A stretch of DNA of 64,000 nucleotides, taken from contig NZ_JAAORB010000002.1 in NCBI RefSeq assembly GCF_011601345.1, positions 62,001 through 126,000 on the forward strand, given 5' to 3'. The stretch is from Roseovarius gahaiensis (GTDB taxonomy: Bacteria; Pseudomonadota; Alphaproteobacteria; Rhodobacterales; Rhodobacteraceae). Below are positions 9,607-18,866 of this stretch, piece by piece. Position 1 is the stretch's first letter. Each line of letters opens with the position of its first letter. The notes under the pieces are model-generated. The model worked only from the letters and a program-made list of their open reading frames with translations, made no database searches and was not told the origin of the DNA. A program made the position numbers and the translations under genes.

Positions 9607-10104
9607 ATGTGGCTGCTTCTGGCCTTCATCGCTGTTCCCTTAATCGAGATTGGCCTGTTCATTCAGGTAGGCGATTTGATTGGACTATGGCCAACACTGG
9701 CCATCGTGGTGATAACTGCCGTGATCGGCACATGGATGGTGCGCACGCAGGGCGCACTGGCGATGGGGCAGTTGCGCCGCTCGTTTTCCGATCTTGATGA
9801 TCCGACCGAACCCTTGGCCCATGGTGCAATGATCCTGTTTTCAGGCGCTCTTCTTTTGACGCCGGGTTTTTTCACCGATGCCATTGGTTTTGCACTTTTG
9901 GTCCCGGCGGTGCGGCACGCGGTGTTTGCATTCATTCGCAAGCGCGTTCACGTCCAACGCTTTGATATGGGGCCAAACGGTCCGCGACATCCCAATGATC
10001 CACAAACGCCGCACACGCCTGACATCATTGATGCGGATTACTACGAGGTTGGGGATGATCAGCCCGACACAAAAGGCGCTTCAGGGTGGTCGACAAAGCA
10101 TTGA
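9607..10104 (+). CDS. fxsA: FxsA family membrane protein
   Basis: 165 residues. The FxsA core (about residues 1-130) has four hydrophobic segments: MWLLLAFIAVPLIEIGLFIQ, then VVITAVIGTWMVRTQG, and GALLLTPGFFTDAIGFALLV. In E. coli FxsA antagonises F-plasmid exclusion of phage T7; its cellular function is unclear. The C-terminal ~40 residues are polar and acidic. The start is ATG 9607 with an upstream GGAG; the longer frame to 9511 adds a non-conserved polar leader. It lies 59 bases before secB on the same strand, so co-transcription is likely. Confidence 0.9.
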   Translation: MWLLLAFIAVPLIEIGLFIQVGDLIGLWPTLAIVVITAVIGTWMVRTQGALAMGQLRRSFSDLDDPTEPLAHGAMILFSGALLLTPGFFTDAIGFALLVPAVRHAVFAFIRKRVHVQRFDMGPNGPRHPNDPQTPHTPDIIDADYYEVGDDQPDTKGASGWSTKH

Positions 10105-10163
10105 GGCCCCCGAGCCATCCTGCTAACCGTCGTCCTAATAGTTTTTTACATCGGAGATAGCCC

Positions 10164-10667
10164 ATGGCCGAACAAGAAAACGGCGCAGCCGAACAGCAAC
10201 CGCAAGTCAAGATGAGCACGCTTACGCAGTTCGTACGCGACCTGTCGTTCGAAAATGTCTTGTCACAGCGCGGCACTGGCGGCGAAGTCAATCCTGAGAT
10301 GCAAGTGGCTGTCAATCTCGACGCCAAGAAGCGCACGACCGAAAACCAGTATGAAGTGATCGTTAAACTGCGCGTTGATTCCAAAAACAAAGGTAGCGAA
10401 GAGGCACTTTTCGTTCTGGAAATGGAATATGCCGGCGTATTTCACATCGAAGGCGTGCCTGATGATCAAATGCACCCGTTCCTTATGATCGAGTGCCCGC
10501 GAATGTTGTTCCCCTTCATTCGCCGCATCATCAGCGATGTCACCCGCGATGGTGGCTTCCCGCCGCTTAACCTTGAAAACATTGATTTCGTCCAGCTTTA
10601 TCGCAACGAAATCGCCCGCCGTCAGGCGGAAGCTCAGGCAGAACAAAAAGACCAACCGGTCACTTGA
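10164..10667 (+). CDS. secB: Protein-export chaperone SecB
   Basis: 167 residues, a normal length. SecB keeps preproteins unfolded in the cytoplasm and delivers them to SecA. Family features are visible: the conserved VNLDAKK, LRVDSKNK and YAGVFHIEGVP, then the CPRMLFPFIRRIISDVTRDGGFPPL block near residues 110-140. The C-terminal tail (about 150-167) is glutamine- and alanine-rich and lacks the SecA-binding zinc-like motif, as is common. It ends one base before the convergent dnaQ stop. Confidence 0.97.
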   Translation: MAEQENGAAEQQPQVKMSTLTQFVRDLSFENVLSQRGTGGEVNPEMQVAVNLDAKKRTTENQYEVIVKLRVDSKNKGSEEALFVLEMEYAGVFHIEGVPDDQMHPFLMIECPRMLFPFIRRIISDVTRDGGFPPLNLENIDFVQLYRNEIARRQAEAQAEQKDQPVT

Positions 10668-10668
10668 T

Positions 10669-11403
10669 CTAGCCCAGCTTTTTCCAAAGCGCACCGTCGC
10701 CCAGACTCTCGATGAATTCGGAGTGGGCGGCGGTTTCTTTTTCAGTCAATCGCGACGGTAACGGGTTCGCCCGAGGTTGCGGGCGCCAATCGCTATCACC
10801 ACCGGCCTGCCCTGATCGTCCTGATGCGGTTGTGGCCAAGGCGAAATCTGGCTGTCGCCCGCCAATCAGCTCAAGATACACCTCGGCCAGAATTTCCGAG
10901 TCAAGCAACGCGCCGTGCAAGGTGCGTGATGCGTTGTCGATCGCAAATCGGCGACACAGCGCATCCAGCGAGGCGGGTGAGCCCGGAAAACGTTTGCGCG
11001 CCATATCCAGCGTATCAATCGCCTGCTCCCACGGCAGCTGTGGCAAATTCATCCAGCCCAATTCAGCGTTTAAAAACTTCATGTCAAACGCAGCATTGTG
11101 AATTATCAGCTTCGCATCGCCAATAAACTCGACAAAGCTTTGTGCAACATGCGCAAACAAAGGTTTGTCTTTCAGGGTGACCTCCCCTTGCTTGGGGGGA
11201 CGTGGTTCGATCAACAGATCAGGGCCAATCCCATGAACCTCAAAGGCGTCATGGGGCATGTCGCGCTGTGGGTTGATATATTGGTGGTAGATTCGACCTG
11301 TTGGCATATGGTTATACAGTTCGATCGCACCGATCTCGACGATGCGATCTCCCTTATGCGGATCAAAGCCGGTGGTTTCGGTATCGAGAACGATTTCACG
11401 CAT
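10669..11403 (-). CDS. dnaQ: DNA polymerase III epsilon subunit (3'-5' proofreading exonuclease)
   Basis: 244 residues. It proofreads for the replicase. The three DEDDh exonuclease motifs are complete: ExoI DTETTGFDP (Asp7, Glu9), ExoII HNAAFDMKFLNAEL near residue 98, and ExoIII HGALLDSEILAEVYLEL near residue 160. The linker after about residue 180 leads to the alpha-subunit-binding C terminus. It is the last gene of maf-aroE-coaE-dnaQ; its start overlaps the coaE end by 8 bases. Confidence 0.96.
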   Translation of the reverse strand: MREIVLDTETTGFDPHKGDRIVEIGAIELYNHMPTGRIYHQYINPQRDMPHDAFEVHGIGPDLLIEPRPPKQGEVTLKDKPLFAHVAQSFVEFIGDAKLIIHNAAFDMKFLNAELGWMNLPQLPWEQAIDTLDMARKRFPGSPASLDALCRRFAIDNASRTLHGALLDSEILAEVYLELIGGRQPDFALATTASGRSGQAGGDSDWRPQPRANPLPSRLTEKETAAHSEFIESLGDGALWKKLG

Positions 11404-11989
11404 GGGTCAGCCTGTTCTTGATCTGTTTGACAATATCTTGAACCTGTCGGCGCGCGTACTCAAGGGTATCGGTTTCAATCACGTAATCCGCGCGTCGGCA
11501 TTTTTCATCGTTTGGCATTTGTTTGTCTCGAATGGCCACAAATTGTTCAAGCGTCATTGTTCCGCGCGCCAACACGCGTTTTTTCTGCTGCTCTGGTGAA
11601 ACAGTCACACATGCAACGGCATCCATCTTGGCATTCCCACCTGTTTCAAACAGCAGCGGTATGTCCAAAACCACGATCTCCGCTTTGTTTTGATCTATAA
11701 AGTCAGCGCGATCACGGGCCACCAGAGGGTGAACGATTTGCTCGATACGTTTCAGCGCGGTGGCATCCTTTGCAAGGATCTCTTTCAGCTTGTCCCGCGA
11801 TACAACCCCATCGACAACCGCGTCTGGAAAAGCGGCGCGTATCGGCTCAACCGCTGCACCGCCCTTGGCATAAAGCCGGTGCACAGCCGCGTCTGCATCC
11901 CAAACCGCACACCCTTCATCGGCAAACATGCGGGCGGTGGTCGATTTGCCCATGCCGATCGATCCCGTCAGCCCCAAGCAAAACGTCAT
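11396..11989 (-). CDS. coaE: Dephospho-CoA kinase
   Basis: 197 residues. It catalyses the last step of coenzyme A synthesis. The P-loop is GLTGSIGMGKST (residues 5-16), and the CoaE-specific VVLDIPLLFETG appears near residue 105. The start is ATG 11989, which overlaps the aroE stop as ATGA; the 18-codon longer frame (MVRCAPCRRQ...) is not conserved. The gene overlaps dnaQ by 8 bases downstream. Confidence 0.96.
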   Translation of the reverse strand: MTFCLGLTGSIGMGKSTTARMFADEGCAVWDADAAVHRLYAKGGAAVEPIRAAFPDAVVDGVVSRDKLKEILAKDATALKRIEQIVHPLVARDRADFIDQNKAEIVVLDIPLLFETGGNAKMDAVACVTVSPEQQKKRVLARGTMTLEQFVAIRDKQMPNDEKCRRADYVIETDTLEYARRQVQDIVKQIKNRLTHA

Positions 11990-12819
11990 CGCAATGCCGC
12001 CGCGCGTGTGGCGCTGTCGACGACAGGGCGCACACCGAACCAACGTTCAAAGCCTGGAATAGCTTGATATAGCAACATGCCCAGACCATCGACCGTTGTG
12101 CAGCCCGCCTTTTCCGCCTCAAGCAATAGCCGGGTTTTCAGGGGCGCATAAACCAAATCGGTAACAACGGCATCTTTACGAAGCCCATCAAGGGGCACGC
12201 GCAGGGGTGGTTTTCCGACCATCCCAAGCGACGTTGTGTTCACCACAGTCAAAGCGTCTTCGAGCATGTTGCCGGCTTGCACCCAATCCACGACTGTCAG
12301 ACGACTGCCAAAGTCCGCTTGCAGGGCCTCGGCCCTGACGCGGGTTCGATTTGAAATCATAATTTCAGGAACACCGGCATCCAAAAGAGATGCAACAACG
12401 GCGCGCGCCGCACCGCCGGCACCCAATACAGCCGCTGGCCCAGTCTTTGGGTTCCAATCTGGGGCGTTTTCCCGCAGGTTTTGAATAAATCCATAGCCGT
12501 CGGTATTGTCGGCGTGAATTTTGCCATCCTTGCGAAAAATCAATGTATTCGCCGCCCCGATCAGCGTGGCGCGGTCTGTGACCAGATCGGCCAACTCCAT
12601 GACCTTTTCTTTATGCGGGACCGTCACATTGGCCCCAACGAAACCCATTTTGGGCATAGTGCGCAGGACGGTTTCAAGATCGTCGGATGCTACATCCATC
12701 GGGATGTAAAAACCCTTCAAGCCGTTCACTTTGAGCCAATGGGCATGCAGTTGTGGCGATTTGGAATGCGCGATGGGTGACCCAATCACACCCGCCAGCG
12801 GAACTTTATCGTAACTCAT
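11986..12819 (-). CDS. aroE: Shikimate dehydrogenase (NADP+)
   Basis: 277 residues. It reduces 3-dehydroshikimate to shikimate in aromatic amino acid synthesis. Shikimate-binding residues are in GSPIAHSKSPQLH near residue 15, with catalytic Lys in NVTVPHKEKV and the NTDGYGF motif around residue 108. The NADP Rossmann turn is VLGAGGAARAV near 130. It overlaps maf upstream and coaE downstream by 4 bases each (ATGA), so the four-gene unit is tightly coupled. Confidence 0.96.
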   Translation of the reverse strand: MSYDKVPLAGVIGSPIAHSKSPQLHAHWLKVNGLKGFYIPMDVASDDLETVLRTMPKMGFVGANVTVPHKEKVMELADLVTDRATLIGAANTLIFRKDGKIHADNTDGYGFIQNLRENAPDWNPKTGPAAVLGAGGAARAVVASLLDAGVPEIMISNRTRVRAEALQADFGSRLTVVDWVQAGNMLEDALTVVNTTSLGMVGKPPLRVPLDGLRKDAVVTDLVYAPLKTRLLLEAEKAGCTTVDGLGMLLYQAIPGFERWFGVRPVVDSATRAAALR

Positions 12820-13412
12820 CCGTCCAGATCCCCCCTAAGCGTCAAATAAGACAGCAGCTCTAGTAGTGGCAGGCCCAAAACCGTGAAATAATCGCCCTGC
12901 ACCTGAGAGAAAAGCCGCACGCCCTCCTCTTCCAGTTTATAAGCACCAACAGAATGCCGGATGCTGTCCCAATTCCTTGTGACATAAGACTCTAGGTATT
13001 CATCAGAAAACGAGCGCATCATCAGGCGAACAACGCCAACGTGGCGCCAAATCGGTTGTCCGTTTTCACAAATCACGGCAGCGGACAAAAGTTCGTGCCG
13101 CGCTCCGCGCATCTGGCGCAGCTGTTCTAGGGCTGTATCAGGACTATCAGGCTTGCTGATCAGCTGACCTTGAAAGTTCAAGACCTGATCACAGCCGATA
13201 ACCAGATCATCAGGTCTTTTGGCGCTGATCTTTTGCGCCTTGATCTCAGCCAAACCATCGGCAATGTCCCGCGCGCTTGATCCGCTTGCCAGCATCGCGT
13301 CGCGGAACGCCTCTTCGTCCACGCGGGCGGGCACGACATCAAAGCTCACGCCCGCATTACGTAACAGCTGCCCCCGAATATCCGAGCTAGAGGCCAATAC
13401 GATTTTCGACAT
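12816..13412 (-). CDS. maf: Maf family nucleotide pyrophosphatase
   Basis: 198 residues. Maf proteins hydrolyse non-canonical or modified nucleoside triphosphates and are linked to septum control. The signature VLASSSDIRGQLLRNAG is at the N terminus, the RVDEEAF segment follows near residue 30, and the catalytic GCDQVLNFQGQLISKP is near 70. It is the first gene of maf-aroE-coaE-dnaQ and is transcribed away from the putative origin. Its start codon directly borders the DnaA-box-like sequence at 13415. Confidence 0.94.
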   Translation of the reverse strand: MSKIVLASSSDIRGQLLRNAGVSFDVVPARVDEEAFRDAMLASGSSARDIADGLAEIKAQKISAKRPDDLVIGCDQVLNFQGQLISKPDSPDTALEQLRQMRGARHELLSAAVICENGQPIWRHVGVVRLMMRSFSDEYLESYVTRNWDSIRHSVGAYKLEEEGVRLFSQVQGDYFTVLGLPLLELLSYLTLRGDLDG

Positions 13413-13414
13413 GG

Positions 13415-13423
13415 TGTGGACAA
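13415..13423 (-). promoter_or_regulatory. DnaA-box-like 9-mer
   Basis: Reads TTGTCCACA on the minus strand, one mismatch from TTATCCACA. It is directly upstream of the maf start codon, at the left edge of the proposed oriC. Confidence 0.45.
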
Positions 13424-13436
13424 CCTCTTGGATAAT

Positions 13437-13451
13437 TTAACGTATGTTTAA
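13437..13451. promoter_or_regulatory. CtrA-type binding site (TTAA-N7-TTAA)
   Basis: TTAA, then CGTATGT (7 bases), then TTAA: an exact match to the full CtrA consensus. In Caulobacter such sites in oriC let CtrA repress initiation. In roseobacters CtrA is better known for motility and gene-transfer-agent control, so a role here is open. It lies 25 bases from the maf start and could also affect maf transcription. Confidence 0.55.
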
Positions 13452-13536
13452 GAACAGTCGGCTGATAATTCCACACCGATCCAGTTTATAAATCAAACCG
13501 GGTAACTTTCACCGTGTCATCAGTCAGTCATGCATC

Positions 13537-13545
13537 TGTGGATTA
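13537..13545 (-). promoter_or_regulatory. DnaA-box-like 9-mer
   Basis: Reads TAATCCACA on the minus strand, one mismatch from TTATCCACA. Part of the oriC candidate. Confidence 0.5.
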
Positions 13546-13571
13546 GGATAAAGTCATGTTCGTGACCACTG

Positions 13572-13593
13572 AGGGTTTTACCAAATAAACCCT
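13572..13593. repeat. Perfect 7-bp inverted repeat inside the oriC candidate
   Basis: AGGGTTT, an 8-base loop, then AAACCCT. There is no T-tract, so it is not a normal terminator. It could be a protein site or a cruciform-prone element of the origin. Confidence 0.5.
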
Positions 13594-13678
13594 AAGCTTT
13601 GTACATAAGCTGCGCAGATAATAAAATGTAAGTTGTTGATAAATAATCTTTTTTCAGTGAAGTCGTGATATACTGTAT

Positions 13679-13687
13679 TTATCCCCA
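13679..13687 (+). promoter_or_regulatory. DnaA-box-like 9-mer
   Basis: Reads TTATCCCCA, one mismatch from TTATCCACA, immediately right of the most AT-rich stretch of the gap. Confidence 0.45.
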
Positions 13688-13736
13688 AACTTATCCCATT
13701 TCCAAGACTTCTGTGCAAGAAACAGGGAAAACCGGT

Positions 13737-13745
13737 TAATCCACA
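13737..13745 (+). promoter_or_regulatory. DnaA-box-like 9-mer
   Basis: Reads TAATCCACA, one mismatch from TTATCCACA, and is the mirror of the copy at 13537-13545. Confidence 0.5.
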
Positions 13746-13828
13746 GACCTTATGATCCCTACCTAAACATCATCCTTTCTAAAATTCTTTTTTATTTATA
13801 GAGAAGGATCAGAAGAGAAGGCGCTGAC

Positions 13829-14278
13829 ATGACCGATTTCTTGATTACGCTCTATCCGTGGACCAAGGCATTCCACATCATGTCGGTAATCTCATGGATG
13901 GCAGGGTTGTTTTATCTGCCACGCTTGTTCGTATATCATGCGGAACAATCGACGCCGGGTGACAGCCGCGACGAAGTGTTTCAGGTTATGGAAACAAAGC
14001 TGCTGCGGGTGATCATGAATCCAGCAATGATCGCATCGTGGGGTGCCGGTCTGGTCTTGGTCTTTACGCCTGGGATCGTAGATTGGGGTGCCGTCTGGCC
14101 GTATGTAAAGGGGGCCAGCATCGTGGCGATGACTTGGTTTCATCATTGGCTTGGGTTGCGTATGAAAGACTTTGCCGCAAGCCAGAACACCCTGACGGGC
14201 CGTCAATACCGGATGATGAATGAAGTTCCGACAGTATTGATGGTTTTGATCGTTCTGGCCGTGGTGGTGCGTTTCTAG
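13829..14278 (+). CDS. hemJ: Protoporphyrinogen oxidase HemJ
   Basis: 149 residues with four hydrophobic helices, an inner-membrane protein. HemJ oxidises protoporphyrinogen IX to protoporphyrin IX in heme synthesis and is the usual enzyme in alphaproteobacteria. The conserved His of the family is seen in KAFHIMSVISWMAGLFYLPR (residues 13-32), followed by VYH, and by METKLLRVIMNPAM near residue 55. A purine-rich AGAAGAGAAGG ribosome site precedes ATG 13829. It is the first gene right of the oriC candidate. hemW and hemH are also in the window but not adjacent. Confidence 0.9.
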   Translation: MTDFLITLYPWTKAFHIMSVISWMAGLFYLPRLFVYHAEQSTPGDSRDEVFQVMETKLLRVIMNPAMIASWGAGLVLVFTPGIVDWGAVWPYVKGASIVAMTWFHHWLGLRMKDFAASQNTLTGRQYRMMNEVPTVLMVLIVLAVVVRF

Positions 14279-14283
14279 CATCA

Positions 14284-14312
14284 TTGACTCCGGGCTTGGG
14301 TCTGGTTATGGA
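14284..14312 (+). promoter_or_regulatory. Possible sigma-70-type promoter for rho
   Basis: TTGACT, a 17-base spacer, then TATGGA, just after the hemJ stop. The -35 matches 5 of 6; the -10 matches only 3 of 6. It is positioned about 100 bases before the rho start. Confidence 0.35.
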
Positions 14313-14409
14313 AACTTAAGCGCCCGTCCGGGTTGCCTATTCTCCAGATCAGATAATGACACCATCACAGGCGAAGGCCTTTGTATTTTGTGTCACAAGG
14401 ATTTCCACC

Positions 14410-15681
14410 ATGTCCGACGACCGCCTAAATCTAGCCGACCTCAAGGCGCATGCTGCAAAAGACCTCCTTTCCATGGCGGAAGAGCTTGAGATCGAAAATG
14501 CCTCGACCATGCGCAAGGGCGAGATGATGTTTCAGATTCTGCGTGAACGCGCAGATGAAGGTTGGACTGTATACGGCGATGGTGTCTTGGAAGTCTTGCA
14601 AGATGGGTTCGGTTTCTTGCGGTCGCCCGAGGCAAATTACCTGCCCGGCCCCGACGATATTTATGTGTCCCCCGACACGATCCGCCAGCATTCCTTGCGC
14701 ACCGGCGACACGATCGAAGGTGAAATTCGCGCCCCAGAGGATCAAGAACGCTATTTTGCATTGACCAGCGTTGAGCAGATCAATTTTGAAGATCCTGAAC
14801 GCGCGCGCCACAAAATAGCGTTTGATAACCTGACGCCGCTCTACCCCGATGAGCGCCTGAATATGGAAGTGGACGACCCGACGCTCAAAGACCGCTCGTC
14901 GCGTGTTATTGATCTGGTGGCGCCTATCGGCAAAGGCCAGCGGTCGCTGATTGTTGCGCCCCCGCGGACGGGTAAAACCGTGCTTTTGCAAAACATCGCC
15001 AACAGCATCGAGAAGAACCATCCCGAGTGCTATTTGATTGTTCTGTTGATTGATGAGCGGCCGGAAGAAGTTACCGATATGCAGCGGTCTGTGAAAGGCG
15101 AGGTGATAAGCTCGACCTTCGACGAACCCGCCGCGCGCCACGTGGCTGTGGCTGAAATGGTGATTGAAAAGGCAAAACGTCTGGTCGAACACAAACGAGA
15201 TGTTGTTATTCTACTGGACTCGATCACAAGACTTGGTAGGGCCTACAACACTGTTGTCCCGTCTTCAGGCAAAGTTTTGACGGGTGGTGTTGATGCAAAT
15301 GCGCTGCAACGCCCCAAGCGTTTCTTTGGTGCCGCGCGGAATATCGAAGAAGGTGGATCGCTTACAATCATCTCGACCGCCCTGATTGATACTGGTAGCC
15401 GGATGGATGAAGTTATCTTTGAAGAATTCAAAGGCACAGGGAACTCGGAACTCGTGCTGGATCGCAAGATTGCTGACAAACGTGTTTTCCCTGCAATCGA
15501 CATATTGAAGTCCGGCACGCGGAAAGAGGAACTATTGATCGACAAGGTCGATTTGCAGAAAACCTTCGTTCTGCGGCGGATATTGAACCCGATGGGCACC
15601 ACCGATGCCGTGGAATTCTTGCTGTCGAAGTTGAAGCAAACCAAAACCAACGCCGAGTTCTTTGATTCAATGAACACCTGA
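14410..15681 (+). CDS. rho: Transcription termination factor Rho
   Basis: 423 residues, full length. Rho is the hexameric RNA-dependent ATPase that ends transcription. Domains in order: the helical Rho_N part (residues 1-45, [20 protein letters not shown]), the cold-shock RNA-binding domain (about 50-120, [13 protein letters not shown]), and the RecA-type ATPase with Walker [15 protein letters not shown] near 185 and [16 protein letters not shown] near 215. The start is ATG 14410, with AAGGA 8 bases upstream; the longer frame to 14356 is not conserved. It is 23 bases ahead of mnmE. Confidence 0.98.
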   Translation: MSDDRLNLADLKAHAAKDLLSMAEELEIENASTMRKGEMMFQILRERADEGWTVYGDGVLEVLQDGFGFLRSPEANYLPGPDDIYVSPDTIRQHSLRTGDTIEGEIRAPEDQERYFALTSVEQINFEDPERARHKIAFDNLTPLYPDERLNMEVDDPTLKDRSSRVIDLVAPIGKGQRSLIVAPPRTGKTVLLQNIANSIEKNHPECYLIVLLIDERPEEVTDMQRSVKGEVISSTFDEPAARHVAVAEMVIEKAKRLVEHKRDVVILLDSITRLGRAYNTVVPSSGKVLTGGVDANALQRPKRFFGAARNIEEGGSLTIISTALIDTGSRMDEVIFEEFKGTGNSELVLDRKIADKRVFPAIDILKSGTRKEELLIDKVDLQKTFVLRRILNPMGTTDAVEFLLSKLKQTKTNAEFFDSMNT

Positions 15682-15704
15682 CGCGTTGGCGTGGGGCCTA
15701 CCCG

Positions 15705-16991
15705 ATGGATACGATCTACGCTCTTTCAACAGCGCAAGGCAAAGCTGGCGTTGCAATAATACGTATCTCTGGGCCACACGCGTTTGAGGCTGTGCAGGCG
15801 TTAGCGGGTGACGTGCCGGCCCCGCGCAAAGCTTCGCTGCGGGTTTTGACGGATGCGCAAGGCGTGCGGTTGGACGAAGCACTTGTTTTGACATTCGCGA
15901 AAAACCACAGCTTTACGGGTGAACCTACGGCTGAGTTGCAGGTGCACGGCAGCACGGCCGTAATTGCCGCTGTGATGAATTGTTTAGCCGCCTTGGGGAA
16001 TCTTCGCTTGTCCGAGCCGGGTGAATTTACCCGGCGCGCGTTGGAAAATGGGCAGCTTGATCTGGCGCAGGTTGAGGGCTTGGCAGATTTGATCGACGCC
16101 GAGACCGAAGCGCAGCGGCGTCAGGCGTTACGAGTCCTTTCCGGTGATCTTGGTCGACGGGCGGAAGGCTGGCGTAAAAACCTGATACGTGCCGCAGCAC
16201 TTTTGGAAGCGACGATTGATTTCGCGGACGAAGAGGTGCCTGTTGATGTGTCGCCAGAGGTATCAGATCTGGTAACCGCGGTGATTTCTGATCTCGAGAA
16301 CGAAATTTCAGGTGTATCTACCGCTGAACGTGTGCGCTCTGGCTTTGAGGTCGCGATTGTTGGAGCGCCAAATGTTGGCAAATCCACGCTGTTGAATGCG
16401 CTTGCGGGGCGGGATGCGGCGATTACATCGGAATTTGCCGGAACAACGCGTGACGTCATCGAAGTTCGTATGGATTTGGGCGGTCTTCCTGTCACGGTGC
16501 TTGATACGGCTGGCTTGCGGGAAACACAGGATGCTGTCGAAACGATCGGTATAAATCGTGCAAAACAAAGGGCGAAACTGGCAGACCTCCGGGTATTCCT
16601 TGTGGATCAGGACCAGCTGCCGGAGTTATCAGTGGAAACGGACGATATTATTCTGCGTGCCAAAGCCGACCTTTTGACAGATGGCACAGGCGCTATATCC
16701 GGCAAAACAGGGGCAGGCGTTTCAGATCTGATAAACCAGATAACCGACGTCTTAGTTGACCGGGCGTCAAATGCGGGCCTTGCGACACGGGCGCGACACC
16801 GGGATGCTATGGACAGGGGTTTGTCGGCGTTGAACACGGTGATGGTTCTGTTACCCGAAGGGGAGGATCAAGCGGATATTGCAGCCGAAGAGGTACGAAT
16901 TGCTATTCGTGCGCTTGATTCTCTGGTAGGACGGATAGATATCGAAAACGTGTTGGATGAAATTTTCGCAAGCTTTTGCCTTGGAAAATAA
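15705..16991 (+). CDS. mnmE: tRNA modification GTPase MnmE
   Basis: 428 residues. With MnmG it adds the carboxymethylaminomethyl group at wobble U34 of certain tRNAs. The N-terminal tetrahydrofolate-binding domain is followed by a helical domain into which the G domain is inserted: [17 protein letters not shown] near residue 222, [13 protein letters not shown], then DTAGLR. The C terminus ends in FCLGK, the family's catalytic CxGK motif. The TAA stop overlaps the Shine-Dalgarno of mnmG, so the two partner genes are coupled. Confidence 0.97.
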   Translation: MDTIYALSTAQGKAGVAIIRISGPHAFEAVQALAGDVPAPRKASLRVLTDAQGVRLDEALVLTFAKNHSFTGEPTAELQVHGSTAVIAAVMNCLAALGNLRLSEPGEFTRRALENGQLDLAQVEGLADLIDAETEAQRRQALRVLSGDLGRRAEGWRKNLIRAAALLEATIDFADEEVPVDVSPEVSDLVTAVISDLENEISGVSTAERVRSGFEVAIVGAPNVGKSTLLNALAGRDAAITSEFAGTTRDVIEVRMDLGGLPVTVLDTAGLRETQDAVETIGINRAKQRAKLADLRVFLVDQDQLPELSVETDDIILRAKADLLTDGTGAISGKTGAGVSDLINQITDVLVDRASNAGLATRARHRDAMDRGLSALNTVMVLLPEGEDQADIAAEEVRIAIRALDSLVGRIDIENVLDEIFASFCLGK

Positions 16992-16995
16992 GGAG

Positions 16996-17011
16996 TGTTT
17001 CACGTGAAACA
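16996..17011. promoter_or_regulatory. parS centromere site 1 (overlaps mnmG start)
   Basis: TGTTTCACGTGAAACA, a perfect 16-bp palindrome identical to the canonical chromosomal parS bound by ParB. It begins at the base after the AAGGAG ribosome site of mnmG and covers the spacer, the GTG start (17004) and the next codons. parA and parB are 2.5-3.3 kb away. Confidence 0.95.
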
Positions 17012-18866
17012 TTTTGATGTCGTCGTGATCGGCGGTGGTCATGCTGGCTCTGAGGCGGCGCATGCAGCGGCTAGGTTAGGTGCGTCCACGGCGCTGGTAA
17101 CACTTAAAAAATCCGGCATCGGTGTTATGTCATGCAATCCGGCGATTGGTGGCTTGGGTAAGGGCCATCTCGTCCGTGAGATTGACGCTCTTGACGGGGT
17201 TATGGGGCGTGTTGCGGATAAAGCAGGCATACAGTTTCGATTACTAAACCGTCGGAAAGGACCAGCAGTGCAAGGGCCACGCGCTCAGGCAGACCGCAAA
17301 CTTTATCGCGAAGCGATGCTGACAGAAGTGGAAAATCAACCAAATCTGGTGATTATCGAGGGGGAAGCGTCGGACTTTGTCATGAATGGTGACCGTGTCG
17401 TGGGTATCACGCTCGCGGATGGATCTGAAGTTCTTGCAAGCACAGTCATTTTGACGACAGGTACGTTCCTTCGGGGTGTGATTCATATCGGGGATGTTTC
17501 TCGTCCCGGTGGTCGTATGGGCGATAAGCCGTCGATCAATTTGGCTAAGCGAATTGACACCTTTGCGCTTTCTCTTGGGCGGTTAAAAACGGGGACGCCG
17601 CCGCGTTTGGATGGGAAGACAATCAATTGGGCTGAGCTTGATCATCAACCGGGTGATGACGAGCCAACGCTTTTTTCTTTCCTGTCAAACAAACCAGAGG
17701 CCAAGCAGATTTCTTGTGGGATTACGCACACCAATGCGCGCACGCACGACATTATCCGCGACAACCTTGACCGTTCCGCAATGTATGGGGGGCATATCGA
17801 TGGCGTTGGTCCAAGATATTGCCCGTCGATTGAGGATAAAATCGTTCGATTCGCGGATAAAGAATCACACCAAATTTTTCTTGAGCCTGAAAGTCTTTCG
17901 GATAGTGTGATTTATCCCAATGGGATTTCTACGTCACTTCCCGAAGACGTTCAGTTGGATTATGTCCGCTCAATTAAGGGTTTGGAAAACGCATCAATCC
18001 TTCAACCGGGCTATGCAATTGAATATGATTATGTCGATCCGCGCGCTTTGGATGGAACGCTTGCAGTGAAATCGGTTCCTGGATTGTATCTTGCTGGGCA
18101 GATTAACGGAACTACTGGATACGAGGAAGCAGCAGCGCAGGGTCTGGTGGCTGGTTTGAATGCTGCGCTTGCGTCGAAGGGCGATGACTCGATCCTATTC
18201 AGCCGGTCAGATAGCTATATTGGCGTGATGATTGATGATCTGATCACGCGCGGAGTGACCGAACCCTATCGCATATTCACATCGCGCGCAGAGTTTCGGC
18301 TGTCGTTGCGTGCCGATAATGCGGATCAGCGGCTAACCCCGCTTGGGATCAAGGTTGGATGCGTGGGGGACGGCCGCCGTCAAGCTTTTGAAAATAAGAT
18401 GTCGCGCTTAACAGCTGCGCGAGAGCGTTTGGAAAACAAAAGCTACACACCGCGCGATCTTTGGAAAATTGGGCTTAAGGTCAACCAAGACGGATCGCGG
18501 CGAACTGGTTTTCAGCTTCTGGCTTTCCCGGACATCGGTTTCGATCAGCTTATCGATCTTGATTCTACGCTGTCGGATATTGATTGTGGCTCGCGCACTC
18601 AGCTTGAAAAAGATGCGCTATATGCCAATTATATTGAACGGCAGAAGCGCGATGTAGAGATGTTGAAGCGTGATGAGGCGCAGGATATTCCCTCTTTCTT
18701 CGACTTCAAGTCCATTGATGGATTATCGAATGAGCTTAAACTCAAGCTTGAAAGCGCAAGACCAGCGAACCTTGCGCAAGCCAGCCGTGTTGATGGGATG
18801 ACGCCGGCTGCTCTGACGCTTATTTTGGCTCGATTGCGGGCTGAAAAACGGGAAAGATCCGCATGA
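17004..18866 (+). CDS. mnmG: tRNA uridine-5-carboxymethylaminomethyl(34) synthesis enzyme MnmG
   Basis: 620 residues. This FAD enzyme partners MnmE in wobble-uridine modification. The N-terminal dinucleotide fold is [20 protein letters not shown], followed by [19 protein letters not shown] and [12 protein letters not shown] near residue 200. The C-terminal helical domain binds MnmE and tRNA. The start is GTG 17004, because AAGGAG (16990-16995) lies 8 bases upstream; the in-frame GTG at 16995 would overlap that ribosome site. The resulting N terminus is [12 protein letters not shown] parS site covers the initiation region. It overlaps rsmG by 4 bases. Confidence 0.97.
   Translation: MKHFDVVVIGGGHAGSEAAHAAARLGASTALVTLKKSGIGVMSCNPAIGGLGKGHLVREIDALDGVMGRVADKAGIQFRLLNRRKGPAVQGPRAQADRKLYREAMLTEVENQPNLVIIEGEASDFVMNGDRVVGITLADGSEVLASTVILTTGTFLRGVIHIGDVSRPGGRMGDKPSINLAKRIDTFALSLGRLKTGTPPRLDGKTINWAELDHQPGDDEPTLFSFLSNKPEAKQISCGITHTNARTHDIIRDNLDRSAMYGGHIDGVGPRYCPSIEDKIVRFADKESHQIFLEPESLSDSVIYPNGISTSLPEDVQLDYVRSIKGLENASILQPGYAIEYDYVDPRALDGTLAVKSVPGLYLAGQINGTTGYEEAAAQGLVAGLNAALASKGDDSILFSRSDSYIGVMIDDLITRGVTEPYRIFTSRAEFRLSLRADNADQRLTPLGIKVGCVGDGRRQAFENKMSRLTAARERLENKSYTPRDLWKIGLKVNQDGSRRTGFQLLAFPDIGFDQLIDLDSTLSDIDCGSRTQLEKDALYANYIERQKRDVEMLKRDEAQDIPSFFDFKSIDGLSNELKLKLESARPANLAQASRVDGMTPAALTLILARLRAEKRERSA

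Larger units (their letters stand above)
13413..13828. other. Probable chromosomal replication origin (oriC)
   Basis: A 416-base gene-free, AT-rich gap between divergent maf and hemJ. The flanking order (dnaQ-coaE-aroE-maf | gap | hemJ-rho-mnmE-mnmG-rsmG-parA-parB) is the one found around alphaproteobacterial origins. Seen in the sequence: four 9-mers one mismatch from the DnaA box TTATCCACA (two facing each way), an exact TTAA-N7-TTAA site, a 7-bp perfect hairpin, and a very AT-rich stretch at about 13613-13680 that could be the unwinding element. Two exact parS sites lie within 5.5 kb. Origin function is inferred; it has not been tested. Confidence 0.7.

Noticed and set aside
13467..13475. 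AATTCCACA as another DnaA box
   Set aside because: Three mismatches to TTATCCACA; not counted.
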